Source of the DNA: Vibrio zhanjiangensis
GTDB lineage: Bacteria; Pseudomonadota; Gammaproteobacteria; Enterobacterales; Vibrionaceae
Reading direction: 5' to 3'
Length of the DNA: 58,281 bases
NCBI RefSeq assembly: GCF_030161235.1
Contig: NZ_BSPW01000068.1
Location: 1 to 58,281, forward strand
Position numbers and translations under genes: made by a program. A model generated the notes under the pieces. The model ran no database searches and had not been told where the DNA came from. It was given only the letters and a program-made list of their open reading frames with translations. This document shows, piece by piece, positions 45,407 through 53,345 of the stretch; position 1 is the stretch's first letter; every line of letters begins with the position of its first letter.

Positions 45407-45624
45407 TGACAGACTCCAAATGAGCTATTATTCATAAAAGCATAATAGAAAACATTCGAATAAGCAGAAGGTTAGCTCACAAAGTTACGAATTTTAAAAT
45501 TGCGCACGCTGTTTTATGCAGTGGTACTGTGGGTATTTGCAAAGCTAAAATGTATAAAAAATTGAAAGTTAATGAAATTGTCATAAGTGATGAGATAACA
45601 TATGTGTGATAATGAGAATAATTT

Positions 45625-47370
45625 ATGCACGATAAAAATAATAAAATGGCCAAAATAAGACTTATACACATTAATGATACCCACTCACACTTCGAGCCAA
45701 CCTCTCTGCAATTGTCAATTTCGCTATCAGGACAAACATTAGCCCCTTATGTCAGTGCGGGTGGGTTTGCCCGTATTGCCGCAAGAAAAAAGCAGCTTGA
45801 AGCAACACTTTGTGACACAAGAGAAATGGTCTTTCTCCACGCGGGCGACTGTTTCCAAGGCACCTTGTATTTTTCCTTGTTTAAAGGGGAAGCTAACGCA
45901 GAAATGCTGAATACACTCAATCTTGATGCTATGGCTCTGGGAAACCACGAATTAGACATGGGTAACTTACCTGTTGCAAAATTTGTTAGGCAAATCAATT
46001 TCCCTTTGCTTGCAGGGAATTGGGACCTTTCGCAAGAAGCGAGTAACAAAAAATTAACAATAAGAGGCAGGGAAAATGTTTATGCTTATGATCCATTAGC
46101 TTGCACGGCTCAATGGATTGTAAAGTATGCTCAGGGAGAGCCTATAGCCATCTTTTCTTTGGCGCTTGACCAAATGCTCGATATTTCAAATCCAGATCAT
46201 GATACACCTTTTGTTGATTCAATTGAGACAGCCGTAAATACGGTGAAAGCAATCCGGTCTCAGGGAATCAACAACATTATCTTACTTAGTCATATGGGCT
46301 ATGAAGCTGATTTTGAGCTCGCTGAAAAGGTTGAGGGAATTGGCATTATAGTTGGCGGGCACAGCCATCGCCTGCAAGGTGACTTTAGTGCTTTGGGCCT
46401 TAAAAAAGACGATGACTATGGGATGGTGGTAAATGATACCTATATTGTGCAGGCTGGCTATCATTCACTTAGCATGGGACATTGTGACATTGATTTTGAC
46501 GCGAATGGCAAAATTGTACGTTTCAACGGAAAAAATGAACTGCTATTAGGACGAAGGGTTTTTCTTGATGCAAGCATGACAAAAGCGACGGATCAAATAC
46601 CTTACACCCATGCCCGTCAATTTATCGACAGTCATCCCAATGTTGTTGTCTGCAAAAAAGATCCGGATGTTCAGGAAATATTGAATACTAAGTATGTCCC
46701 TATGGTTCGAAAGCTACAAGATAGGATCGTAGCGATAGCAAATAAACCCATGCGACATGTACGTATCCCTGATGAAATAGGAGCAAGCGAATTGGCTCCG
46801 TTTGTCGCAGAGTCTTTTGCGTATACTATGCAGAAACTCGGTTATGAAGTGGAGTTTGCGATTCACAATGCCGGTGGCGTGAGAAATTCACTTCATCAGG
46901 GCAATGTTTCTGTGGGTGATATTGCCGGAAAGTTACTTCCGTTTGCCGTTCCAGTTGGGGTTTATAAAATAAAAGGGAAGGATATTGCCGCAGCGCTTGA
47001 AGGGGCGATTAACAATGCTCTCAATAATGGCGTAAAAGGTACAGGTGATGGCTCTTATCCATATACCTATAATCTCAACTTCACATACTTAAGTGACGCT
47101 CCAAAAGGGCAAAGGGTTGTCGATTTTGAGATATATTCCCCTGAGTTAGGCTGGCAACCAATTGATCCAAATAAATTTTATCTGGGCAGTTCTTCAGCTT
47201 ATACGATGAAAGGCAAGGAAGGTTATGAAGCCTTGCTCAATATTTCTGGAGACGAGATTGTTACAGACAAGTCGATGACGGACTGTTTTATCGAGCTACT
47301 CACAGATAAGCCTGATGAACTTAATCGGACTCAGCTAACTCAGCAAACATGGTGGCACAAAGGTTGCTAG
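45625..47370 (+). CDS. 5'-Nucleotidase-family metallophosphoesterase
   Basis: The 581-residue enzyme has the two-domain UshA-type architecture. An N-terminal metallophosphatase domain has metal ligands in NDTHSHFEP, HAGDCFQGT, LGNHELDMG, LLSHMGYE and GGHSHRLQG. A C-terminal 5'-nucleotidase domain contains FAIHNAGGVRNSLHQGNVSV and SSAYTMKGKEGY. Substrates are nucleotides or other small phosphate esters. UshA itself is periplasmic, but this protein has no signal peptide from either possible ATG (45625 or 45646), so it should act in the cytoplasm unless it is exported in another way. A half Pho-box (TTGTCATAAG) is near 45576 in its upstream region. Confidence 0.9.
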   Translation: MHDKNNKMAKIRLIHINDTHSHFEPTSLQLSISLSGQTLAPYVSAGGFARIAARKKQLEATLCDTREMVFLHAGDCFQGTLYFSLFKGEANAEMLNTLNLDAMALGNHELDMGNLPVAKFVRQINFPLLAGNWDLSQEASNKKLTIRGRENVYAYDPLACTAQWIVKYAQGEPIAIFSLALDQMLDISNPDHDTPFVDSIETAVNTVKAIRSQGINNIILLSHMGYEADFELAEKVEGIGIIVGGHSHRLQGDFSALGLKKDDDYGMVVNDTYIVQAGYHSLSMGHCDIDFDANGKIVRFNGKNELLLGRRVFLDASMTKATDQIPYTHARQFIDSHPNVVVCKKDPDVQEILNTKYVPMVRKLQDRIVAIANKPMRHVRIPDEIGASELAPFVAESFAYTMQKLGYEVEFAIHNAGGVRNSLHQGNVSVGDIAGKLLPFAVPVGVYKIKGKDIAAALEGAINNALNNGVKGTGDGSYPYTYNLNFTYLSDAPKGQRVVDFEIYSPELGWQPIDPNKFYLGSSSAYTMKGKEGYEALLNISGDEIVTDKSMTDCFIELLTDKPDELNRTQLTQQTWWHKGC

Positions 47371-47407
47371 CTTTTTTATCGAGCTAATATTACTTTCTGG
47401 GGGACCT

Positions 47408-47503
47408 ATGTTAAAGAGAAATTGGTTCGATATTGTCGTTGTAGTGAGTTGGGTCGGCGTCTGGTCAGCACTGGTTTATTTTATCCCGTCAGGAGGGATA
47501 TAG
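47408..47503 (+). CDS. Very small membrane protein, 31 residues
   Basis: ATG 47408 follows GGGGGA at a good distance and encodes MLKRNWFDIVVVVSWVGVW, then a hydrophobic segment ending FIPSGGI and TAG. The pattern is a basic N-terminus plus one membrane helix of about 20 residues, as in regulatory small membrane proteins. It begins 37 bases after the nucleotidase stop, with a terminator-like hairpin straight after, so it is probably the last gene of that transcript. I do not recognise a family. Confidence 0.55.
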   Translation: MLKRNWFDIVVVVSWVGVWSALVYFIPSGGI

Positions 47504-47514
47504 CCTTCCGATAG

Positions 47515-47546
47515 AAGCTTTATGGGGATGCTATCCCCATGGGCTT
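47515..47546 (+). terminator. Hairpin ending the nucleotidase transcript
   Basis: AAGC...GCTT encloses ATGGGGAT (47522-47529) and ATCCCCAT (47533-47540) with a three-base loop, 12 bases after the small-protein stop. A partial T-rich tail follows. Confidence 0.6.
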
Positions 47547-48045
47547 TAATACAACCTTTTGCTCTCAAATTTTTACAAAACGCTCTGACCTGATTATCGA
47601 CAGATATCTATAAGTTTAGGTATTCCAAAATTCTCAAAAGATAACGTCAATCTTTCCTTACCTGTGTACTCAGTGTCCCAAATACTGCTTAATGACTAGC
47701 TGCAATCCATTTGTCATTATATTGTCATCTTTCGGTGGGTTGTCAGTGGGGGGTGGTTTCGTTTAAATATTGATTTTATAGATGAACTTTTACAAAAAAA
47801 TTATTGTAAATAGTTTGTTAAGATAAATGTATCTCGCTCTATCTATAGACTAAATATGTATTAAATTTAGCTTTATATCCACATTTTTGATGCTTTAGTG
47901 AATTTTCCCATTCTGTAATGTTAATAATGTGTTTCATTAGAAAAACTAATGTCAAATCAAAAAAATAGTCATTTTTTGAACAATGAAATATTGCCTAATA
48001 TTCATGCATTGAAAACAGTTACCCAAAATTTATAGAGAGGCAATC
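47547..48045. other. Long AT-rich leader upstream of the DUF1127-like gene
   Basis: About 500 bases without a convincing gene. A well-formed Pho-box direct repeat lies at 47711-47728. The last 300 bases are very AT-rich and offer many -10-like strings. GAGAGG gives the ribosome binding site of the gene at 48046. The length suggests a long structured 5' leader or a small RNA. Confidence 0.4.
47711..47728 (+). promoter_or_regulatory. Pho-box-like direct repeat
   Basis: TTGTCAT-TATA-TTGTCAT is two identical 7-mers spaced by four bases, the exact geometry of a PhoB site (CTGTCAT-N4-CTGTCA). The bases differ from consensus only by T in place of C at each first position. A related TTGTCAG follows at 47740. 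No good -10 lies at the usual distance, so the controlled start is unclear. Confidence 0.5.
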
Positions 48046-48234
48046 ATGGCACAAGCAATGCGTATCGGAACTATTGAAGCTCCCATCTCTATGGACAAGA
48101 AAACCTACACGGTTTCATTCAAAGGATTGATTGCACACCTGTTAGATATTCTTTTTACAGACAATACCCCTCGAGCATATTATGCGACTGATATGTCTGG
48201 GCATTTGCAAAAAGATATTGGTTTATACCGCTAA
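48046..48234 (+). CDS. Small DUF1127-like protein
   Basis: The 62-residue protein has a C-terminus, ATDMSGHLQKDIGLYR, that matches the DUF1127 pattern (..MS..LLKDIGL.R) found at the end of many small proteins. The rest (VSFKGLIAHLLDILFTDNTP) is a hydrophobic segment. DUF1127 proteins are poorly understood; in Agrobacterium they have been linked to RNA turnover and to phosphate and carbon metabolism. AGAGAGGCAATCATG supplies a good ribosome binding site. A strong terminator follows, so it is monocistronic. A Pho-box-like repeat about 320 bases upstream may connect it to phosphate control, but the promoter is not located. Confidence 0.65.
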   Translation: MAQAMRIGTIEAPISMDKKTYTVSFKGLIAHLLDILFTDNTPRAYYATDMSGHLQKDIGLYR

Positions 48235-48247
48235 CTGAAAGTTAAAT

Positions 48248-48277
48248 AAAAAAGCCAACTTTATTGTTGGCTTTTTT
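48248..48277. terminator. Bidirectional rho-independent terminator
   Basis: AAAAAAGCCAAC and GTTGGCTTTTTT form a strong stem with a six-base loop, flanked by A-run and T-run. It should end both the DUF1127-like gene (+) and ribE (-). Confidence 0.9.
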
Positions 48278-48288
48278 ATCTCTAGCTT

Positions 48289-49002
48289 TTATTTCTTGGC
48301 AAGGTGGTGAACGGTTGCCCCTGCAATAGAATCAATATCGGTATTTTTTGTTTTTAGGTAACGTTCAAAGTCAGGCAAAAGCGGCCCTATAGCTTCGTTC
48401 AGTGTGTCTTTTATTGTGTCAACCACAACTTGGGTACCACGCTCAATTTCTATATTAACATGCTCGCCAACTTGCTTATCTTCAAATGTTGTTTGGCGTC
48501 TCGTTTCTGGGATAAGCCAAACTTCAAACCAATTATTCGATTTATTTACATCGGCTATGGTAAGACTTGCCCCGTTGATAGCTATGTATCCTTTTGAAAA
48601 AACGTAGGGTTTAAGTGATTGAGGCAGGTCAAACCTGACCCTGTAGTTACCTTCTATTGCTTCTATCTCGGTGATTACTGCTTTATCGTCAACATGACCA
48701 GACAGAGGATGACCTCCGATCTCTGCGCCGTCTTTGGCTGCTCGTTCAACATTGACTCGTGCACCTGCGTTGCAACTTCCAAGAGTGGTGATCTTAATAC
48801 TCGGGAGCATTACGTCAAAAGTGACACGGGATGTAGATTTAAGCTCAGTGACAGTTAAGCATACTCCGTCGACAGCAACACTTGCTCCAATATTAATATC
48901 GCGGCAAAAATCTCTATCAAATTCAATCTCAAAAGTTCTAATTCCGTTGTGATCCTTAATATCTAGAATCACTGCTATTGACGAAATAATTCCGGTAAAC
49001 AT
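48289..49002 (-). CDS. ribE: Riboflavin synthase, alpha chain
   Basis: The 237-residue enzyme joins two lumazine molecules into riboflavin. It starts MFTGI, with the essential N-terminal Phe2, and carries two tandem lumazine-binding repeats. Functional residues match known riboflavin synthases: Ser in GASVAVDG, Cys in DGVCLTVTE, the His pair of GGHPLSGH, and NGASLTIADV in the second repeat. The Asp of the C-terminal VNIEID motif is Glu here (VNIEIERGTQ). The tail is about 20 residues longer than in E. coli (213 residues). It is preceded by an FMN riboswitch and a short open frame that ends in a TAATG overlap with its start. AGGAGA lies ten bases before the ATG, inside that frame. Confidence 0.93.
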   Translation of the reverse strand: MFTGIISSIAVILDIKDHNGIRTFEIEFDRDFCRDINIGASVAVDGVCLTVTELKSTSRVTFDVMLPSIKITTLGSCNAGARVNVERAAKDGAEIGGHPLSGHVDDKAVITEIEAIEGNYRVRFDLPQSLKPYVFSKGYIAINGASLTIADVNKSNNWFEVWLIPETRRQTTFEDKQVGEHVNIEIERGTQVVVDTIKDTLNEAIGPLLPDFERYLKTKNTDIDSIAGATVHHLAKK

Positions 49003-49133
49003 TAGCGCTTTCTCCTATTCTTTGAAATCGAGAATAAACTGAAAACCAAGCGAGGTTGCTTTACCTTTAGAGCTAGCGGATATTGTGGATGTTTTGTCAC
49101 TAGATAATTGCTGATTTGATGATTCTGATTCAT
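49002..49133 (-). CDS. Possible 43-residue leader peptide between riboswitch and ribE
   Basis: AAGGAG precedes an ATG by five to six bases. The frame runs for 43 codons (start MNQNHQISNYLVTKHPQYPL, end ISKNRRKR) and its TAA overlaps the ribE ATG as TAATG. This suggests translational coupling between the leader and ribE. Its last eight residues are strongly basic (SKNRRKR). A competing frame from GTG 49224 to 49015 (69 residues, serine-rich) overlaps it; the ATG frame has the better ribosome binding site and the tighter link to ribE. It could be a regulatory upstream frame rather than a functional peptide. Confidence 0.5.
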   Translation of the reverse strand: MNQNHQISNYLVTKHPQYPLALKVKQPRLVFSLFSISKNRRKR

Positions 49134-49163
49134 GGATACTCCTTGGTTGTGAACCTGAATCAG
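49125..49163 (-). promoter_or_regulatory. Stem enclosing the leader-peptide start
   Basis: In the minus-strand RNA, CTGATTC (49157-49163) can pair exactly with GAATCAG (49125-49131), enclosing the AAGGAG ribosome binding site and most of the ATG of the leader frame in the loop. It is a candidate for translational gating below the FMN aptamer. The stem is short and unproven. Confidence 0.35.
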
Positions 49164-49226
49164 GGCTGTATGGGATAAGAGGCAGCACTAGACGCTCCAA
49201 AAGAATTGAAGTGAATGCGGACACTC

Positions 49227-49360
49227 ATTCTCTTTCATCCGGACTATCACCGTCGGCTCTGGTTTTTCACCAGATCTGCTGACCTCGAATAATCGAGCGC
49301 TCGCGGGCTTATCTGATTGAGATTCACCGCCGGTGGGGAATTTCACCCCGCCCTGAGAAT
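49227..49360 (-). promoter_or_regulatory. FMN riboswitch (RFN element)
   Basis: Read on the minus strand, the sequence shows the RFN core in order: AGGGCGGGGTGAAATTCCCC, ACCGGCGGTGA, AGCCCGCGAGCGCTC, GGTCAGCAGATCTGGTG, AGCCGACGGTGATAG and TCCGGATGAAAGAGAAT. The closing stem pairs ATTCTC with GAGAAT. FMN binding should lower expression of the downstream leader frame and ribE. No clear intrinsic terminator lies between the aptamer and ribE, so translational control is more likely than premature termination. Confidence 0.97.
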
Positions 49361-49446
49361 AATATAAAGTCCAAGATTTGGACTTTGGCAGGATAATTCA
49401 TTTCAAACTAATAGGGAAGACAGAGGTACACCTGACTCGTAAGGTG

Positions 49447-50277
49447 TTAGTTTTCGATCGGCAAATCATAATTTGCCCCCCATTCTGTCCAAGAGCCATC
49501 ATATATGCTTAGATGCTGGTAACCTGAAATATGAGCAGCCGCTAAGACAATCGCAGCGGTAACGCCAGAACCACAACTAAATATGTACTTTGCCTTGTTA
49601 GCACCAAGGCTCGAAGAAAGGACCTGCTTTAGCTCGGATGGAGACTTAAACTTATGTCCATCAATTAGATCCATAAACGGCTGGCAAATTGAATTGGGAA
49701 TATGGCCTGAACGTATACCAGCCCTTGGCTCAGCAACTTTTGCTTCAAATCGCTCTTTAGAACGAGCATCAACGATTTGACAATCTGAATTGTTTAAATG
49801 ACTTAAGACAACATGAAAATCGGCAAAATAATGCGGGTTAAGTTGCCCGCTGAAGTCACCCTTAGAGGAGATGTCTCGATAAGATGTTGTTATCTCAAGA
49901 CCCAAGCGTTTCCACTCAGTCAGCCCTCCATCTAGGATATAAACCTCTTTATGCCCCATCGCTTTAAACATCCACCACGCTCGCGGTGAAGCAAAAGTTC
50001 CACTGTTGTCATAAACAACAATGATCGAATTTTGGTTTAACCCAATCTCTTGGGCGAGTGAATTAAACCGTTCTTCACTGGGCATCATATGGGGAAGTGA
50101 AGAATTAGGATCGCAGAAGACTTTGTCGTAATCAAAGCGAATCGCATCGGGAATAATATTATCTTTATCACTTATAGGAGCGGATGGAATCTGAAACTCT
50201 ATACTTGCATCTAAGATAATTAATCTTCCCGTGTTACGTAACTCTTGTAGCTGCTGTGGCGTGACGATCGGTGACAT
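49447..50277 (-). CDS. sseA: 3-Mercaptopyruvate sulfurtransferase
   Basis: The 276-residue protein has two rhodanese domains. The catalytic Cys235 sits in the loop CGSGVTA, which is the loop of 3-mercaptopyruvate sulfurtransferases (thiosulfate sulfurtransferases have CRxGxR-type loops). Family motifs DASIEF, PDAIRFDYD, VVYDNSGTFASPRAWWMFK and GHIPNSICQPF are present. It transfers sulfur from mercaptopyruvate to acceptors, in cysteine catabolism. AAGGAA precedes the ATG. It is on the same strand as moeB-moeA, 66 bases away, so cotranscription is possible and would place a sulfur-handling enzyme beside molybdopterin genes. Confidence 0.93.
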   Translation of the reverse strand: MSPIVTPQQLQELRNTGRLIILDASIEFQIPSAPISDKDNIIPDAIRFDYDKVFCDPNSSLPHMMPSEERFNSLAQEIGLNQNSIIVVYDNSGTFASPRAWWMFKAMGHKEVYILDGGLTEWKRLGLEITTSYRDISSKGDFSGQLNPHYFADFHVVLSHLNNSDCQIVDARSKERFEAKVAEPRAGIRSGHIPNSICQPFMDLIDGHKFKSPSELKQVLSSSLGANKAKYIFSCGSGVTAAIVLAAAHISGYQHLSIYDGSWTEWGANYDLPIEN

Positions 50278-50343
50278 AAATATTCCTTATTTAAATGTGT
50301 CGAGTTTTACTGTGTGATACAAAACCTTCCAAAAATCAGATGT

Positions 50344-51105
50344 TTAACTAGGATTGCGGCCACAAACAGTGCAGTGTGCTATTTTGACCAATTTCATTTC
50401 TCGCCATGTCATACTCATTCCATCCATCAGCAAAAGTTTCCCCAGTTTTAATTGTCCAAATTTTGCAACAATTTTGATTGCCTCTAAGGCTTGGACAGCA
50501 CCGATGATACCCACTATTGGGGACATGATACCAGACTCAACACAGCTTAAAGGTGTATGGTTTAATAGTGAGCTGAGGCACTGGTAACATGGCTGGTTGT
50601 CATCTTCATACGTAAAGACACTCACTTGCCCCTCCATTCTTATCGCTGCACCCGAAACTAAAGGGACTTTTAACCTATAACAAAGACGATTTAGCTGATT
50701 ACGAGTCTCAAGATTGTCTGAACAATCAACAACAAGAGTATGCTGATTGATCTCGGCTTCAAGCTCTTGCTCGTCCAAGCGCTTAGGTATCGAGGAGATA
50801 TCAAGATTCGGATTGAGTTGTCTAAGAGACTGTGCAGCAGAATATACTTTGTGCTGCCCTTGATTCATGTCATGATGTAAAACTTGCCTATGAAGGTTGG
50901 ATGGCTCAACAATATCATCATCAACCAAGGTCAAGTGACCAATACCAGCTCCTGACAAATATTGACTAGCCGCACAGCCGAGACCACCAAGTCCGATAAT
51001 AAGGAGTCGACTTTGCTTTAGCGCTTCCTGCCCTTCAAAATCGAAGTTATTTAAAATAATTTGGCGGTTGTAGCGCAAGATTTCTTGATCAGAAAGAATA
51101 CTCAA
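50344..51105 (-). CDS. moeB: Molybdopterin-synthase adenylyltransferase MoeB
   Basis: The 253-residue E1-like enzyme activates the C-terminus of MoaD by adenylation. The nucleotide loop is GLGGLGCAASQYL (about residues 38-50), with VDDDIVEPSNLHRQ, then the CYQC (middle) and CTVC (near the C-terminus) zinc-binding pairs. The TTG start lies behind AGGAAG and eight bases after the moeA stop, so moeA-moeB form an operon. moeB activates MoaD in molybdopterin synthesis and moeA inserts molybdate. Confidence 0.95.
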   Translation of the reverse strand: MSILSDQEILRYNRQIILNNFDFEGQEALKQSRLLIIGLGGLGCAASQYLSGAGIGHLTLVDDDIVEPSNLHRQVLHHDMNQGQHKVYSAAQSLRQLNPNLDISSIPKRLDEQELEAEINQHTLVVDCSDNLETRNQLNRLCYRLKVPLVSGAAIRMEGQVSVFTYEDDNQPCYQCLSSLLNHTPLSCVESGIMSPIVGIIGAVQALEAIKIVAKFGQLKLGKLLLMDGMSMTWREMKLVKIAHCTVCGRNPS

Positions 51106-51113
51106 ATGGCTTC

Positions 51114-52349
51114 CTAGTAGAGTGACGAATTGAATACTTGGATATTTACGGTATCACCTAGTTCAACATTGCCACGTTCTTGTTCAAGAACAGCAAAACA
51201 GTTGGCTAGACTCATCGAACGAAAAGCTCCCGAACTTTGATTTCCTGTACTTTCTACAAAAAACTGGCCATCTTCGATGCTATATATCGCACGTTGATAG
51301 TCTGTACGTCCAGGGGCCTTTCTAAAGGCAGTTCGAGTTGTGGCGGGTATCGATTCGGGAAATTTCCACTGAGTGTGTCCTGCCAATTTTGCTAAGAAAG
51401 GTTGGACCAAAACGTACATGGTGACAACCGCAGAAACCGGATTTCCAGGAAGTCCACAGAACCATGCATTGGGTAAAGAGCCAAACGCAAACGGTTTGCC
51501 GGGCTTTATTGCTAACTTCCAGAAATCAATTTTACCCATATCTGATAATATATCTTTCGTATAGTCAGCTTCACCGACACTCACACCACCTGAGGTAATC
51601 AAAACATCTGCTAGGTTTTGTGCTTTTTCAAAGGCCAAACGTAGTTGGGATGGACAATCTGGAACGATACCAAGATCGATGGCCTCACAACCAAAATTCT
51701 CTATAAGAGGTTTAATCCCATAGCGGTTGCTATCGTATATTTGGCCGGTTTGAAGAGGCTCACCAAGTGCGACCAGCTCATCTCCTGTTGAGAAAAAAGC
51801 GACACGTGGCTTTCTAAAAACGCTCACATGGCTAATGCCTAAGGTTGCGATCATCGGTATGTCCCGAGCGGTCAAGCGAGCGCCTTTTGGTAACACCAAG
51901 TCACCTTCACAAACATCATCACCTTTAGGTCGAATATTGGTTTGTGGCTTGATCTTGGCCTGTTCAAATACAACACCTTGTGCTGTTTCTTTGGCTTCTT
52001 CTTGCATGATGACAGCATCACAACTCTCTGGAATCTGTGCTCCTGTCATGATTTTTATACAAGTATTCTCAGGCCATCGGTCAGTATAGGGCTGCCCCGC
52101 ATAAGACGTCCCTGCAATTGGAAGAGGTTGGTCACGACTCACTTCGTTGATACGTACAGCAAAACCATCCATAGAGGAGTTGGCAAAAGGAGGGACGAAA
52201 ATAGGAGAGTGGATGTTCTCTGCAAGTACATAACCGATAGCGTCGACGAGAGGAAGTAGTAAGCTTGATTGAATCGGTTTAACCGACGATAGCATTTTGT
52301 CTATTGCTTCTTCAACTGGCATTAAGTTTAGTGCGTCGCAGCAACCCAT
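51114..52349 (-). CDS. moeA: Molybdopterin molybdotransferase MoeA
   Basis: The 411-residue protein inserts molybdate into adenylated molybdopterin. Family motifs run in order: SSMDGFAVR, the INEVSRDQPLPIAGTSYAGQ stretch, CIKIMTGAQIPESCDAVIMQEEA, ARDIPMIATLGISHV, VAFFSTGDELV, VLITSGGVSVGEADYTKD, PGKPFAFG and CGLPGNPVSAVVTMYV. I start at ATG 52349, behind AGGGGT; a frame from 52391 adds 14 residues unlike MoeA. It is divergent from folE, with about 230 bases between the starts. Confidence 0.96.
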   Translation of the reverse strand: MGCCDALNLMPVEEAIDKMLSSVKPIQSSLLLPLVDAIGYVLAENIHSPIFVPPFANSSMDGFAVRINEVSRDQPLPIAGTSYAGQPYTDRWPENTCIKIMTGAQIPESCDAVIMQEEAKETAQGVVFEQAKIKPQTNIRPKGDDVCEGDLVLPKGARLTARDIPMIATLGISHVSVFRKPRVAFFSTGDELVALGEPLQTGQIYDSNRYGIKPLIENFGCEAIDLGIVPDCPSQLRLAFEKAQNLADVLITSGGVSVGEADYTKDILSDMGKIDFWKLAIKPGKPFAFGSLPNAWFCGLPGNPVSAVVTMYVLVQPFLAKLAGHTQWKFPESIPATTRTAFRKAPGRTDYQRAIYSIEDGQFFVESTGNQSSGAFRSMSLANCFAVLEQERGNVELGDTVNIQVFNSSLY

Positions 52350-52580
52350 TAGATTACCCCTAATTAATTGTAATGTCGGTATATATTTCAATGACTATTA
52401 TGGTATCACACATAATCGTAGTCACAATAATAGCCACGGATAAAATATGGGTGTAATTGTGCAAAAATACGAGTATCCTTGTCTGTCAGAAAAAGCTACT
52501 GATCCCTTTCACGACAGAAAGTGTAATCACTCTAAGTGAATGAATGTTTGTTTGGCGAATAGAATTTGAGAGGAAGTAGG

Positions 52581-53234
52581 ATGTCAGGTCTGAGCGAATC
52601 CGCAAAATTGGTAAAGAAAGCGTTAGAAAGCAGGGGCTTAGAGACGCCAATGGTACCTAATCTGATGAATCGAGAAGAGAAGAAAGAAAAAATTCAGCAC
52701 CATATGCGCGAAATTTTGTCTCTCTTAGAGCTCGATCTTACGGACGATAGCCTAGAAGAAACGCCGCATCGAGTAGCCAAAATGTACGTGGATGAAATTT
52801 TTTCTGGACTTGATTACTCAAATTTCCCCAAAATCACGGTGATCGAAAACAAGATGGACATGAGCGAGATGGTTCGTGTCAAAGACATCACGGTCACCAG
52901 TACTTGCGAACACCATCTGGTCACTATTGATGGTCGAGCCACCGTTGGATACATTCCTAGAGGTAAGATCATTGGCTTATCCAAAATTAACCGTATTGTT
53001 CGCTTTTTTGCTCAGCGCCCTCAAGTTCAAGAAAGAATGACACAGCAGATTTTGGTTGCTTTGCAAACCCTGCTTGAATCTGATGATGTGGCTGTGACTA
53101 TTGATGCTACTCACTATTGCGTTAAATCTCGTGGTGTTATGGACGCAACCAGCGAAACAACCACCACAGCTCTTGGTGGTATTTTTAAGAGTAATCCAGC
53201 CACGCGCCATGAATTTCTGCATGGCATCCGCTAG
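52581..53234 (+). CDS. folE: GTP cyclohydrolase I
   Basis: The 217-residue enzyme converts GTP to dihydroneopterin triphosphate in folate synthesis. Signatures are [40 protein letters not shown] (zinc Cys and His), [20 protein letters not shown], and [13 protein letters not shown] (second zinc Cys). Length equals the E. coli enzyme (222). GAGAGGAAGTAGGATG places a strong ribosome binding site before ATG 52581; a TTG 15 bases upstream is less likely. A strong terminator follows at 53267-53295. Confidence 0.97.
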   Translation: MSGLSESAKLVKKALESRGLETPMVPNLMNREEKKEKIQHHMREILSLLELDLTDDSLEETPHRVAKMYVDEIFSGLDYSNFPKITVIENKMDMSEMVRVKDITVTSTCEHHLVTIDGRATVGYIPRGKIIGLSKINRIVRFFAQRPQVQERMTQQILVALQTLLESDDVAVTIDATHYCVKSRGVMDATSETTTTALGGIFKSNPATRHEFLHGIR

Positions 53235-53266
53235 ATTTTAAATCTAGTTAACTTAACTATGTATGA

Positions 53267-53295
53267 ACCGCTTCTCGCTCGAAGCGGTTTTTTGC
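53267..53295 (+). terminator. Rho-independent terminator of folE
   Basis: AACCGCTTC (53267-53275) pairs with GAAGCGGTT (53282-53290) around a six-base loop, followed by a run of T. Confidence 0.93.
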
Positions 53296-53345
53296 TTTGA
53301 ACGACCTAGGTAAATTTATACACAGGTCATTTTTGAGGTTTCCTT

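Noticed and set aside
45576..45590. Full Pho box upstream of the nucleotidase gene
   Set aside because: Only the left 7-mer (TTGTCAT) matches; the second half is missing.
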